From Hofstenia miamia (lineage: Eukaryota; Xenacoelomorpha; Acoela; Hofsteniidae): a DNA stretch of 64,000 nucleotides. The position numbers were made by a program, and so were the translations under genes. Below, one piece after another: positions 13,201 to 25,400 of the stretch. Where the stretch lies: the NCBI GenBank assembly GCA_900660155.1, contig CABFPE010000423.1, positions 365,631 through 429,630 on the forward strand. Direction: 5' to 3'. Numbering within the stretch: position 1 is the stretch's first letter; every line of letters starts with the position of its first letter. The notes under the pieces are model-generated. The model searched no databases and had not been told where the DNA came from. It saw only the letters and a program-made list of their open reading frames with translations.

Positions 13201-14223
13201 AGTGGGAGCCATGTAAGGGATATTGCTAGCTTGGATAATGCTACTTTCTATGAGGTTGCTTAAGATTTTTTCATACTCTTCCCAAAGGTTTTCCAGTACT
13301 CTTCTGACAGGCAGATGAATTGGATGATTGTTCTTGGTTTTGATGGAATGCTGTTCTCCAACAGCCTGGCCAACACTGATCAAACCATAATTAAAGACCT
13401 CATAATGCTGTTGAAGCAGATGGGAAAGCAATTCACGCTCTTGAGAACTAAGATGCAGATGTGTCCTCTCAGTAACAAGGGAGATCTGAACATTGTCACT
13501 TGGCTCCACTAGATCATGGATGGCCATTAAGATTGGTGAGCAGGCAGCAGCCTGAAATTCCAGATGAACTGGGGTTGCAACAAGCCTTAGTTGAGACAGA
13601 TCTATTTTGACTAAAGAATTGGAACTATTAAGAACAGTAACACATGTTTCTCCTTTAGAAACAAGACAGAGATCAGGCAAGAAGTTAATTCCATGGAAGT
13701 GTTTTCCCTTAAATCCAGAAATCATAATGTCTCCAGTATAAACAGAGTCAGTAGTGACAGGAACACGTGGCCAATGATGAGGCTCCACAATCACGTTTTC
13801 AGAAAAACTCAAAGAGATGTCTTGGCTAGGGATGGTGGTAAGCTCTTGCTGATGTTCACTTTCTCTGATGGAGATGGTGTTATTACCATAATCAATAATG
13901 CATGAATTTTGCTCAAGAAAATCATTTCCCAAAATTATGTCATATGGAAGCAGTTGACTGCAAGTATCAATGACAATTAGATCAACAACAAGAAGTTCCT
14001 GCCAAATGCATAACTCTAGGTTTGGTATGCGACCTTTGAGTGAGAGGGAATTTCCAGAAGCATCCAGCAGATGTGCAGTAGATGGAAGTATGTTATTCCA
14101 TGACAGGCACAACTTAGAACAACAGGTGTCACTGATGATCAAGGCTGAGGCCCTGGTATTGATGGTAACATTTACCAGGGATCCATTTATATTGACTGGG
14201 ATTACGTTCATATGCAACAGCAA
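13200..14223 (-). pseudogene. Protease region of the LTR element
   Basis: Fossil. The minus-strand frame running down from 14223 has the retropepsin layout: an N-terminal strand, an active-site-like block near its start, and DIILGNDFLEQNSCIIDY further on (the hydrophobic-G-[ND]-D-[FW]-L block typical of Gypsy proteases). It continues into the RT start. Protease would have cut the Gag-Pol precursor. Confidence 0.75.
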
Positions 14224-14273
14224 AGTGATGACCAGAACATTGTGTGCACATTTTCTATTAGGCGATGCTCTGA

Positions 14274-16436
14274 CTAGTTTGACTGGGTAGCTAAGCCAAC
14301 AAGTGACTCAAGAGAACATTCCTGGTCTCCAGGTTCATCAATGATGAAACCTTCACCATTGGTGACTAGACAGAAAACTGATTGGCTCTGAGATTTAGTG
14401 TGCCCTTTCTGACTGCAACAGAAACAGTGGGAATGCTCAAGTTCTATCTTTACAGTAGAAGCAATGGTGCTTGAAGTGGTAGGAGGCTTTGGTGAAGAAG
14501 AACCAGCTTTTAGGTCTCTGGCATCCTGATTAATATGAGTAGTGTTGTGCAGCATGTATATGATGTTTATGGCTTTGCAGATAATTACACTGGGATCATC
14601 CTCCAGATCACACTTGAGCTCAAGGTGACTCTGAATGTTAGGCAGGAAGCCTTGGCAGATGTATGAAAAGAGATCATGCTTTGAATACTCAGAGGTGAGT
14701 TTACTTAGATGAAACAGCCTTTCTACTTGTGTGATATATGTGCAAATGTCATCACCTTTTTTGAACAAGAGATCACAAAGTAGTGTTTTGTACTGGTATT
14801 TGATATAGGGGGCCTTATAATGGTCCTCAAAATATCCAATAAGAAGTGGATAACTAGTCTTCACATCTTGATCTAACATCATGTACTGATTGTATGTGAT
14901 ACCTTTGAAGGGAAGTGGGGAATTGAGTGACGGTGGCATCTTGGGTAGCTTTGTACTGCTGAATGGTTAACTTGAAGAGAAAAACCCACTCTTTGAAAGA
15001 TTGAGAGATTTAATCAATCTTTCCAGTGAATTTAGGTAATATTGAATAACAATTAAATAAGTATCAGCTCCAGCAGCAGTCTTGGGTAGGACTGACTGAG
15101 TGAAGCAAGGGCCACTCTTAAGAGCAGACATGGAAAAATCACATGACTGTGGTGGAGTAGTTGGAGTTACACTGGTAGGGGTAATACAGTTGTTTATGGG
15201 TGCAGGAGGCAAAATGGCCACACTCAGCACAGATGAAATTGGAGCGGCAATTGTGGTTAGCTTAGGAACCTGAGTCAAAACTGACTGTGTGAAGGTGGGC
15301 TCTCCAGCTGTGAAGGAAGTAATGGGGGTAACAAATTGTGGCATAAATGGTGTGGAAGTGGAGATAATTAGGGCTGCTCAGATAATTACACTGAGATCAT
15401 CCTCCAGATCACACTTGATCTGAAAGAGATTCAGAAAATTGGCCAGGATGCCTTGGCAGATGTATGAAAAGAGATCATGCTTTGAATACTCAGAGGTGAG
15501 TTTACTTAGATGAAACAGCCTTTCTACTTGTGTGATATATGTGCAAATGTCATCACCTTTTTTGAACAAGAGATCACAAAGTAGTGTTTTGTACTGGTAT
15601 TTGATATAGGGGGCCTTATAATGGTCCTCAAAATATCCAATAAGAAGTGGATAACTAGTCTTCACATCTTGATCTAACATCATGTACTGATTGTATGTGA
15701 TACCTTTGAAGGGAAGTGGGGAATTGAGTGACGGTGGCATCTTGGGTAGCTTTGTACTGCTGAATGGTTAACTTGAAGAGAAAAACCCACTCTTTGAAAG
15801 ATTGAGAGATTTAATCAATCTTTCCAGTGAATTTAGGTAATATTGAATAACAATTAAATAAGTATCAGCTCCAGCAGCAGTCTTGGGTAGGACTGACTGA
15901 GTGAAGCAAGGGCCACTCTTAAGAGCAGACATGGAAAAATCACATGACTGTGGTGGAGTAGTTGGAGTTACACTGGTAGGGGTAATACAGTTGTTTATGG
16001 GTGCAGGAGGCAAAATGGCCACACTCAGCACAGATGAAATTGGAGCGGCAATTGTGGTTAGCTTAGGAACCTGAGTCAAAACTGACTGTGTGAAGGTGGG
16101 CTCTCCAGCTGTGAAGGAAGTAATGGGGGTAACAAATTGTGGCATAAATGGTGTGGAAGTGGAGACAATAGGGCTGCTCAGGAGACAAGCAGAAATCATT
16201 TCAGAGATTTGCTCTGACAGACATTCAGAGAAATTGTCCAATGCATCCTGTAGAACACTGTGAGTGATATACTCAGAAGTGCTTGACTGGGGAGGTAATG
16301 AATGAGGCAGGCTGCTCTGGCACAGCAGAGAAGTAGGCAGAGGCATTGCCAAGGTCTGGAGTTGGATCTCCAGAGTGTTAATTGAATTGATGAAATGGTG
16401 CTCCCTCAGTTGGGTATCTTGGGCGTGCTCTTGCAT
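14274..16436 (-). pseudogene. Gag region of the LTR element, partly present twice
   Basis: Fossil. On the minus strand, Ser/Thr/Pro-rich sequence is followed by a capsid-like block (GYFEDHYKAPYIKYQYKTLL, shown in part) and a CCHC-like zinc knuckle (CFCCSQKGHTKS) near 14.4 kb. About 0.8 kb of this region is present twice in tandem with near identity. Gag would have formed the particle that packages the RNA. The region is broken. Confidence 0.75.
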
Positions 16437-17195
16437 TTCACCTCAAAGCAAATCTATGTGTTGCTCACAAGCAAGGCATCAACTAGTTTCTTAAGCCAAG
16501 GCAGTGCAAAGTTGATGAATTTCAGAATTCTGAGGGGTTGGAGTCAACAGAGTTGATGGGCAAATAAAATAAGGATCAAACAACAAGGGAGAAGCAATAA
16601 AACTAATTCCAACAGTGTGAGGAGCAATGTTTGGGCTGCTAACACTGACACTGGGGAGACCCTAAGTGGGAGTCTCATTATGAGATTAAATACTAAATTC
16701 CATTTAGCAAAAAGAAACAACAAGAAATACAGTAAGAAAAATTCAGAAAGCAATTCCAACAATTTGAGAGGGATTCCATCCAGGTTTGGAGAAACAAAAA
16801 CTAATAACAGTGACAGCATGGTGTAGGGTATGGTATTAAATCTAAATTCTAGAAGAATGAGACTACAACAAGGTAACAACCAAAACAAGTAAGAATAACA
16901 TCAGAGCTTGGTGAAAGCTCCAAAAGCACAGAACTGCAGTAAAAATAGCATAAGAGGCAAAGTTATGCATTGATTGGTAGTGAAGTTGATTCATGGCCAG
17001 GGGAAACAAATATCCTGGCTGGCTCACACCAAAGAGAAAGAACAAAACCAAGTATGATATAGGAACATTAACAGCTCAGCACTATGTTATGATCACCAGG
17101 TGAAAAATCAGATGACCACTTCAGTAACTTCGACATAATAGAGTAGAGACCTTAACTGACACCCTAATTTGTCCATAATCACATCAGAGTCACCA
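16437..17195 (-). other. Leader of the LTR element with primer-binding site
   Basis: Untranslated leader between the 5' LTR and gag. Immediately inside the LTR, the minus-strand sequence TGGTGACTCTGATGTG (17195-17180) begins with the TGG expected of a tRNA primer-binding site. The matching tRNA could not be named. The short open frames here have no domain. Confidence 0.6.
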
Positions 17196-17840
17196 TGTAG
17201 AATCACAGGGGAGCTCTGGCTACTCTAGTGGTACTGGGTAACTCAAGAGTTTAGATTGAAGGTTGCAAAATCTACCATAGCAGAGAGTGACCCACATTCC
17301 AACAGAAAACATACATTGGTGGTTCACTGATTTTTCCCTAACAAATAGAGAAATTCCATCCCAAAAAGAACTTCAGCAGTGACCAATTCACATGGCATCA
17401 TGCAGAAGCCAAATCTTTGAAGCCATCCTTACTTGTCAAGGTGCTAATTGTGTGTCTCAAGTATTAATTTCTAGCTCAATAAACAATTTATCTCAGAGTT
17501 CTATCTCAGCTCATGTAAATAAATAATAAATAACAGGCACATAATTGCTGTGCATTCACATTCACCAACAGCATAGTATATTTGCAAGGTGTAAATTATT
17601 AAGTGCATGTATGAACAGATCAAGTAAAAGATATTATTCCCTACATGTAGTTGTAACGTAAAGTGGCCACGATTCAGGCTGTCACCATTAAGGAGCTATT
17701 TGTCACCCAAACCTGGTGCAGTTTCCTCCCAAATTGTCACCAGATTTTAAGCAACAGTTATCATTAACAAATCTTTAATTGATGAATCTAAAGGGGGTTA
17801 ATAGATAAAAAATTGAAAAGACCACACACAGTAGAGGGAA
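17196..17840 (-). repeat. 5' LTR of the Gypsy element (outer part not present)
   Basis: The inner boundary is TGTAG at 17196-17200 on the plus strand, mirrored by CTACA at 7009-7013 in the other LTR. The sequence aligns with the 3' LTR and with the solo LTR until about 17840, where an R4-like LINE fragment starts directly. Compared with the 3' LTR it has lost many CpG sites by C-to-T or G-to-A type differences. Confidence 0.88.
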
Positions 17841-18890
17841 AGGACTGCTAAGTGTGGAGGAAACTGTAGAAGCAGAAGCACTAGGGCTAAAGGAGTATGT
17901 AGAAGTACAACCTAGAGGGTCAATACTGGAGGTCACTAAGGAGTTAAGGAAGATAAGAACTGAGAGTGAAGGAAAGAAGGTATACCAGAGTAAGATGGAA
18001 TCAGAGAGACAAACAAGGTATAGGCAGAAAGCAATGCATGGAGAATACTGGAGGAACACAGAAAAGTGTGACAGAGAAGAGAGCAACAAGTGGTTAAAGA
18101 AGGCAGGACTGAAGAGAGAAACAGAAGCACTGATAATGGCAGCACAGGAGCAAGCAATAAGAACAAACTGGGTGAAGAAGCATATAGACAGAAGAGTAGA
18201 AGTAAGTGATAAGTGTAGGCTATGTAAGAAAGAGGCGGAGACAGTAGATCATCTGATAGCAGGGTGTGAGAAGTTGGCACAGAATGAGTATAAGTTCAGG
18301 CATGACAAGGTGGGAAGAATGGTACACTGGAGTTTGAGCAGGCAGCATGGGTTAGAAGCAGGAGACAAGTGGTATGAGCACAAGCCACAGGGCGTCATAG
18401 AAAATGAGAAGGTTAAGATACTGTGGGACTTCAACATACAGATGAGCAAAGTGATAGAAGCATGGAGGCCAGACATAGTAGTTGTAGACAAAGAGAAAAG
18501 ATTAGGAACAGTGATAGACATAGCAGTACCAAAGGACAGAAATGTAGAAAGCAAGGAGAAAGAGAAGATAGACAAGTACAGAGAGTTAGCAGAGGAAATA
18601 GAAAGGCTGTGGAAGTTAAAGAAAGTTGAAGTAGTCCCAGTAGTTGTAGGAGCACTAGGAGCAGTGAGTAAGAAGCATAAGAGATACTTGGAGGAGTTGG
18701 GAGTACCAAAGTGGGGAGGAGCAGTAGCACAGAAGGCAGCATTGTTAGGAACAGCTAGAGTCCTGAGGAAAGCTCTCAGACTCCCTGGGAACTGATGAGT
18801 TCCCTGAGCTGAGAGGGACACCAGCATGAAGCTGTGAGAAGTAAGATAATAATAAATGATGATAATAATAATAATAGTAATAAGAGTTTT
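17840..18890 (+). mobile_element. R4/Dong-like LINE 3' fragment with restriction-like endonuclease
   Basis: One uninterrupted frame from about 17841 to the stop at 18795 encodes the C-terminal third of an RLE-type LINE protein. In order it has a linker starting GLLSVEETVE, the conserved WLKKAGLKRETEALIMAAQ block, a zinc motif CRLCKKEAETVDHLIAGC (C-x2-C-x7-H-x4-C), and a PD-(D/E)xK-type endonuclease core with RPDIVVVDKE and TVIDIAVP. The frame is about 314 codons and lacks the RT, so this is a 5'-truncated insertion. A GTG at 17854 is only an in-frame codon, not a start. The 3' UTR ends in an (ATA/ATAA) tract near 18846-18890, like the short-repeat tails of such LINEs. An intact frame implies it is younger than its neighbours. 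Confidence 0.82.
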
Positions 18891-20130
18891 AAAGACCTAT
18901 TTAATGTCTTTGATAGAAGTGTGTGATGTTTTGAATTGAGGTTAGTTAAAAGAAAAGAACAGTATTGAAAATGAGACAAACAGCATGTATCAGATGTTTA
19001 AGATAATTAGTAGATATTTCATTATGTAAGTGATAAAGATATCTAATGCCAGCAGTCATTTTTTAATCTTACTAAAAAGAAATGGTTCAAATTTTAATTC
19101 CTCATCTATCTTAACACCTAGATAGTTTGTTCATTCATTTTGTTTTATTGCCTCAATATTTATTGTGGCATTAGTATGAAGTTAGCAATTAGTCTTAAGT
19201 CACTATCTTCTAAGTGATTTGTGTTCAAACATAAATTTACCAAAGCTACAGTTTAATAATTAACTCTTCCTGCTATAGTACCCCTTCCTAATAAAATTAA
19301 AAAATAAATAGGAGATTGTTAAAGGGAAGAGTGGCCACACTCAGCTTACCTGAAACAGATAATCTAGTGAAAGAGTTGCATAAGAATAGGGCCCTAATAA
19401 AGAAAAGCAAAAGAGAAGCCCTAATATTCTTGGGTGCAATGAGTGAAACCTTTGTAATAAGAAAATAACCTCAGCTTAGTGCATTTCTCCTCTCATTCAA
19501 TTTAGGTGGTTGCAATAATAAAAATTTTAGTTATTGAATAAAATGCATACCAAATAAAAACACCTAACCATGTACATAGCCCTAAGTTAAGGGTAGTGCT
19601 GCTGTACTACATCTAGGCTACCTTTAGCTATGTGGAATTATTTTAGAAAATCATAATTTAGATAAAAGCAAAGTCAAAATAAAACTGAAACAAGTATATT
19701 GAAAAGGTAAACAAAATGAAAATTCACACCAATATATACAACAAAACCAGTATCAAAAACATAATCACATGCCATTCTAAATGTAAGCAAATATTCCATT
19801 AGTACAATATTTGATAGTCTGCAATTGTTAATTTTACAAGGTTAATTTATCAGAAATATTCAAACTAAAATATATCGCTTCATTTTATATTGTCCAATTG
19901 TTAATTGCAACAATTTTGTAATTCCAATATTCTTTCAGAATAAAGTAATGAAAAAGTTGTTAATGTCTTTATGCCACATTATCTTTAGTTCAATATTACT
20001 TATTAGATTTCTTTGTGTTTTCAGTGAGAATATTATAAATTGTGTTTTTCTATATTTACTTCTAGTTCATTGTTTGTAAAATAATCATTTAATTTTTTTA
20101 CATCTGATTGGAGATTTTTTGTAACATCAC
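18890..20130 (-). mobile_element. Second copy of the 4-6 kb LINE family, 3' part, interrupted
   Basis: Positions about 18890-19185 resemble 4420-4690, and 19985-20130 resembles 4700-4830, in the same order and orientation. This is therefore another truncated 3' fragment of the minus-strand LINE. The two halves are separated by about 0.8 kb that contains the dispersed repeat at 19255-19615, which suggests a nested insertion. No coding capacity remains. Confidence 0.6.
19255..19615 (+). repeat. Dispersed repeat copy A
   Basis: This stretch matches the reverse complement of 27500-27835. Shared blocks are the GTGGCCACACTCAGCT core, an AGAGTTGCAT block, a TTCTTGGGTG block and an ACAATTTAGGTGG-like block, in the same order. 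It has no coding content. Insertion inside a LINE relic supports its being mobile. The family (SINE or MITE) could not be assigned. Confidence 0.6.
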
Positions 20131-21136
20131 ACAACGATGGTTGAAAATTGAGAAAGAATAGCTATTGACTTGAAAGTAGGGAAGCTGATTAGATTATAAC
20201 AGTGTGTAGATCCTAGATTATTTATAGCAAAGTGAAAAATGCTTAGGGGAGCAAAACAGTAATTGAAGAGAACTTCTTAGAAACAAAGGTGTAGCATATT
20301 TCCTTCTTGATTTTGATATTCTCATAATATGCTCTTCTTAGGCAACTGCTACCATAATGTATTCCCTGTAGATTGGCACAATGCAAATTTTTTTCTGCTT
20401 CCATCAAAGTATGCTCTTACTTGCCTTTTTGTTAATTTGAGTACACATTTGATTTTCTGCTACTAAGACATTCTACAAATCAATGATTTGATTTTTTTTG
20501 TTGTAATCATTTGAATTTGCTGTAAATAGATCTGCTGTTGCTCAATTTGGAAAAATGGATAGGTCATCCTGAATTTTAACATTGGGAAAATGAGTTAGAT
20601 TTACTGAAGCTCTACTTTTATCCATGCTTTGAGAGATAATTTTCATTTTCTAATTTCATATTCTAAGTAAAACTTGTTTTTAAGAATTATTTTGGTTATT
20701 TACAAACTTCTACAATTCTTTCTTTTTAAGTAATTCATCACTTTGTCCAACATCTGTACACCAAGGAAGTTGAATTTAAATACTGCATATTCATGACTGA
20801 GATTGGACTCTGTGAAATTGATTGTGATTAGAGTATATTCAGATTTAAAATGAGTTAAGCTATGTATCTGCTCCTGATTACATATATATATATACATTTA
20901 ATTTAGAATATGGTAGTAAATTTCCATTTTAACCCTATCTCAGGCAGATACTTCCTGAGCACCCACCTATGAAATAACCTCATATCTTTAATTTGAAAGA
21001 CAAATTGACCTAATTTTTTATATTTTTTCAAAAAATATATTATGAAAACAAATCATTAAAAGTGGTTATAATTTTATCACCATTTTTTGAAATATATTCA
21101 TTTTATTTCATAAAAACAATATTTTATTAATTTTTT
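20131..21136. other. No gene recognised
   Basis: AT-rich, CpG-poor sequence with an (AT) run near 20880-20895. The only open frame of note (20700-20897, minus, 65 codons) has no recognisable domain. Confidence 0.5.
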
Positions 21137-22114
21137 TGGGTGCCACTGAACAAGGCCATTTAGAATCTTAATTTGGCCATTTACCAGCTGAAGAGGACAC
21201 TAAAATACATAATGTAAAATAGCCTTATACAAATCACATTTATTTTAGTTTTTTATAAAATGTTGTGTTTTCTTTAGTGGTCTATACAATATTGAGGTTA
21301 TGTTTTAAATATTACATGTATCATACAGGGTTTTTGAGTACTTGAAATGTTAAGATCTCAAACTTGAATAAGCCTGCAAGATATGATCAGAAAAACTCAG
21401 AAGAGAAGTCATCACAATTCAATTGAAAATCCACTAGAAAATGTTGTAAAAATTAAATTATTATACATTTTCATTACTTCAACAATCACAAATAACTATT
21501 TTTCAGCTTAGAACATTTGGACTTATTGCATTACTAATATTTATCCAATTCAAATGGTGATTCTGTTTCATTATATTTTATTTGTGCAAATTGTATACAG
21601 ATCTAATTTGTACTATATTGATTGAACAATAGTGATATGGTATCACATCCATATTTGTATGGAAAGTCATTGGTTTAATTCCAATCTGTTCATTAGAAAA
21701 TGATACTATTCAAAACAAAAATGTACTATATTTGATGTATTGATTGAATTAAATATTCAGTGGGATTCAAACCCACGAAATTCCGTGTGTATGTAGTAAT
21801 GGCTGTGTTAATTACACATTGAATCTCTAATGAACACATTGAAAATTGCATTCTTAAGAAATTACAACAATATGCATTGTACATCAGAATGAATTTTTGA
21901 TACTTTTCTATGAAATTTAGATTAGTACTTTGATGTTTGAGCATTTTTTAGAAGTCAGAATTTATTTGTAATCCAAATTCATTCAAGAAAAAAATGTCCC
22001 ATATGTAAAATATCAAACAATTTCAGTTAAGGTTATTGCTATGACCATTTTAGTGTCCCTTTCAGCTGCTAAACAGCCAAATTAAGATTCTAAACAGCCT
22101 TGTTCAGTGGCACC
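21137..22114. mobile_element. Non-autonomous element with about 68-bp terminal inverted repeats
   Basis: The left end (from TTGGGTGCCACTGAACAAGG) and the right end (CAGTGGCACCCAA at 22102-22114) are inverted copies over about 68 bases with scattered differences, and TAAGATTCTAAAC/TTTAGAATCTTAA blocks are in register. The body has no transposase. It holds a sequence near 21760-21785 whose minus strand reads GTGGGTTTGAATCCCAC, a perfect 5-bp stem with a 7-base loop like a tRNA T-arm. Target duplications could not be assigned because the flanks are T-rich. A hAT-type or unclassified MITE is most likely. Confidence 0.6.
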
Positions 22115-22913
22115 CAATTTTGTCCTGTGATCAAAAAGTTCATATGTAAATGTTTGTTTAGGGTTCACATATTAATTGAGTATTTTTGTACTTAGTTATG
22201 ATCCTGCAAAATTTCAACACAATTTTGCTTGGAACACATATTTTTCAAATATTTTGGTATTAGGTTTAATTTGCTGATGTTGTGACTCTTTTAGCATCAG
22301 AGGACCAGAATGTAAATATTCTTTTCTTTCATTGTTTAATAGTATGTATACTACAGTCCTGCCAAGTTTTGATAATGTGTGATGAATGGTTGATTTTATG
22401 AGGAGTGCTCTTAGATAATTGATTTTGTATTTTAAAGGGACTGGATTAGCAGCATTTTTGTTATACCACAACAGGCTGTTTTAATTGCATGTTGTAAATG
22501 GACAAACACTGAGGAGGGCATGTAGCATCATCCAAAAAAGCAACTAAAGCTGAATAACGTCGAATGATTATAAATTGAAATTAATTGTAAAAATTTAGTT
22601 AATGAACTTTAGTTATTTTTATAAAATGCAACTAAGATTTAATGTTGTTCAAAATAAGAAAACTTGTTAGCCGATCAAGAAATAATTTACAAATTAAATT
22701 GAGCAAACTAATGCTTACATATGAACAGCCATATTGGCAGACGAATCATTTGAAATTTAAAATCAGCAGGTACTTTTGTAGAAATTTTATAAATAGCTTT
22801 GATTCAACCATAATTTTGATGAACAATAAATTCTTCGGAGTTTATTTAATTTTCATTTCTACTTTATCTGGTTTGATTATTTAGTAAAATGTACAGCTAG
22901 GCGAGTTGTGTCT
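22115..22913. other. No gene recognised
   Basis: AT-rich flank between the inverted-repeat element and the assembly gap. The small frames 22214-22471 (minus) and 22642-22884 (plus) have no domain signal. Confidence 0.5.
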
Positions 22914-23913
22914 NNNNNNNNNNNNNNNNNNNNNNNNNNNNNNNNNNNNNNNNNNNNNNNNNNNNNNNNNNNNNNNNNNNNNNNNNNNNNNNNNNNNNNN
23001 NNNNNNNNNNNNNNNNNNNNNNNNNNNNNNNNNNNNNNNNNNNNNNNNNNNNNNNNNNNNNNNNNNNNNNNNNNNNNNNNNNNNNNNNNNNNNNNNNNNN
23101 NNNNNNNNNNNNNNNNNNNNNNNNNNNNNNNNNNNNNNNNNNNNNNNNNNNNNNNNNNNNNNNNNNNNNNNNNNNNNNNNNNNNNNNNNNNNNNNNNNNN
23201 NNNNNNNNNNNNNNNNNNNNNNNNNNNNNNNNNNNNNNNNNNNNNNNNNNNNNNNNNNNNNNNNNNNNNNNNNNNNNNNNNNNNNNNNNNNNNNNNNNNN
23301 NNNNNNNNNNNNNNNNNNNNNNNNNNNNNNNNNNNNNNNNNNNNNNNNNNNNNNNNNNNNNNNNNNNNNNNNNNNNNNNNNNNNNNNNNNNNNNNNNNNN
23401 NNNNNNNNNNNNNNNNNNNNNNNNNNNNNNNNNNNNNNNNNNNNNNNNNNNNNNNNNNNNNNNNNNNNNNNNNNNNNNNNNNNNNNNNNNNNNNNNNNNN
23501 NNNNNNNNNNNNNNNNNNNNNNNNNNNNNNNNNNNNNNNNNNNNNNNNNNNNNNNNNNNNNNNNNNNNNNNNNNNNNNNNNNNNNNNNNNNNNNNNNNNN
23601 NNNNNNNNNNNNNNNNNNNNNNNNNNNNNNNNNNNNNNNNNNNNNNNNNNNNNNNNNNNNNNNNNNNNNNNNNNNNNNNNNNNNNNNNNNNNNNNNNNNN
23701 NNNNNNNNNNNNNNNNNNNNNNNNNNNNNNNNNNNNNNNNNNNNNNNNNNNNNNNNNNNNNNNNNNNNNNNNNNNNNNNNNNNNNNNNNNNNNNNNNNNN
23801 NNNNNNNNNNNNNNNNNNNNNNNNNNNNNNNNNNNNNNNNNNNNNNNNNNNNNNNNNNNNNNNNNNNNNNNNNNNNNNNNNNNNNNNNNNNNNNNNNNNN
23901 NNNNNNNNNNNNN
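22914..23913. other. Assembly gap (1000 N)
   Basis: A run of exactly 1000 N, the usual placeholder for a gap of unknown or estimated size. Any open frames across it are artefacts. Confidence 0.99.
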
Positions 23914-24149
23914 AGTGGCCCATGGAAGAACTGAAGAGGAAACATCATACCGCTCTGTCACCTAAACAGTGACAGTTAATACTCAATTATTTGATTAACG
24001 TAACTAGTTAATAATAGAGGATGGTCTGATGGTTCAACAATTTGGTAACACCTCACCCGCGATTTACCGAGCACTCATTATCAGTAATCAGACATGGCAT
24101 AATAAGCTAGGTGGAGGATGTTACAGTAGCAGCTGATGTAGGTTGACAT

Positions 24150-25400
24150 CTTTGAAATTTGTAAAGCATAGTAGGTGCAATATCTAGGTTTTCATAGTTT
24201 GCAATAGATATAATATTGTTGTTCTTAAACTGATTCACAATATATTGCTTAATCCTACAAGGGCCATAGCCAAAATCAACTGCATGGATATTCTCTACTA
24301 TCTTGGTAATTGTGTAGGATGCTGATTTAGACTTGCAATCATGTGCTTTATGCTGGAATAAGAGCAGATAATTTCAAATAGCTGCCTGGGAAGCTCCTTA
24401 TTGAAAACAATGACAATCAGTCCATCATTGGGAAAAGTTCCTACAATCTAGGTCACATCTGGAAGTTTTTCAGCATAACAGTTGGCAGTGTTGAGCCAAC
24501 ATCCCCATCTTGTAGTGATCAGTTTAGGTGAAAATCCAATTTCAAAAAGTAAATTTTTTCATGTTGTGTTCTTAACTGTTGCTGCTTTGATACTTGCAAT
24601 TAAAGTGTTGACAGAAGCATAGTGTGCTTTGATGTGCTGAGTGCAGTTATGGATCAGATGTACAATGCAATTAACATGATTTAAGTTAGGAAACATCTGT
24701 TTCAGAATCCTTCTGGCAGCATTCATGTATGAAGCTGCATTAGTGAGCAACAACCAGAACTTATAATGCTTAACATTAAACTCTTTCAAACATTTGTCAA
24801 CATAATGAATAACATTTCATTGATTTTGAGCTTCTTTAAGATGGATCCAGCTGACCATGTACATTTTCTCAGGTACATCAAAGATGCCTATTAGTATATC
24901 AAGGTATTTACTGCTGTTGACTTTGGATTTGTGTCAACTATAAGAAATGTTTGCTTATCTTGCAGCAGATTTTGTAGTTGAGAAAACTCTGTTGGTTCAA
25001 GAGCATTAACCTTTTCCCTGCAAGATGATTCAATAGAAATGGGACAACTAATTTCAATAAGCAACCTTTTTATCACAGGATGATGCAATTTCTTCAACAG
25101 AATGTTTCAGACAAAAAGGATTTAACAGCTAATTTATTCAGGTTGCACTTGTTTGGAATAATGACATTTTGCAATGAAGTTATGGCATTGCAATGAATTT
25201 CAACTGATGTTTGTTAGATTTGCAATGACTTTCTATGAAATGTTGCTTTTCAAAATTCATAGTCATGCAACACAGTTGGCAAAACAAATCATTTCTAAGT
25301 TTTTTCATAAATTCTTCAAGATAAACTTTACATATACACTGTACTTTGGAGGCATCAGATTCAGCAGTCTTCAGCATTGCAACTAAAAAACTGAACAGGT
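24150..25400 (-). pseudogene. hAT-family transposase relic (CGBP1/BED-like N-terminus)
   Basis: On the minus strand the first piece (25377-25180) carries a zinc-finger-like block CQLCCMTMNFEKQHFIESHC followed by KSNKHQ, as in the DNA-binding N-terminus of CGBP1-like hAT proteins. Next come a hAT core segment (25097-24891), a piece at 24789-24559 with LLTNAASYMNAARRILK and FPNLNHVNCIVHLIHN, and TRWGCWLNTANCYAEKLP near 24465-24530. These blocks and their order match hAT transposases. The frame is broken by several stops and shifts, and no terminal inverted repeats were found, perhaps because the gap lies just downstream. Transposase would have cut and pasted the element. This copy is dead. Confidence 0.72.

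Larger units (their letters stand above)
6202..17840 (-). mobile_element. Broken Ty3/Gypsy LTR retrotransposon with an extra third coding region
   Basis: Fossil LTR element on the minus strand. Two long direct repeats bound it (17196-17840 as the 5' LTR and 6202-7013 as the 3' LTR). On the minus strand the order is 5' LTR, primer-binding site (TGGTGACTCTGATGTG, 17195-17180), leader, gag, protease, RT/RNase H, integrase, a third coding region, polypurine tract (7024-7014, AATGGGGGGCA) and 3' LTR. RT before integrase, together with the RT and integrase motifs, places it in Ty3/Gypsy. It is broken in many places (well over ten interruptions) and the outer edges of both LTRs are incomplete. The LTRs differ by roughly 7-8% over about 500 hand-compared bases, so the insertion is old. 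The long internal region (about 10.2 kb) is unusual and is due to the third region. Confidence 0.9.

Noticed and set aside
18249-18827. A 192-codon minus-strand frame, rich in Ser and Leu
   Set aside because: It is antisense to the R4-like LINE protein, which has clear motifs. Its composition is the shadow of that frame.
21760-21790. A possible tRNA gene on the minus strand
   Set aside because: Only the T-arm-like hairpin is convincing. An acceptor stem, D-arm and anticodon arm at proper spacing could not be drawn.
22877-23972. Open frames of about 350 codons across 22.9-23.97 kb
   Set aside because: They consist almost entirely of N and have no evidential value. The same holds for frames across 53.2-54.1 kb.
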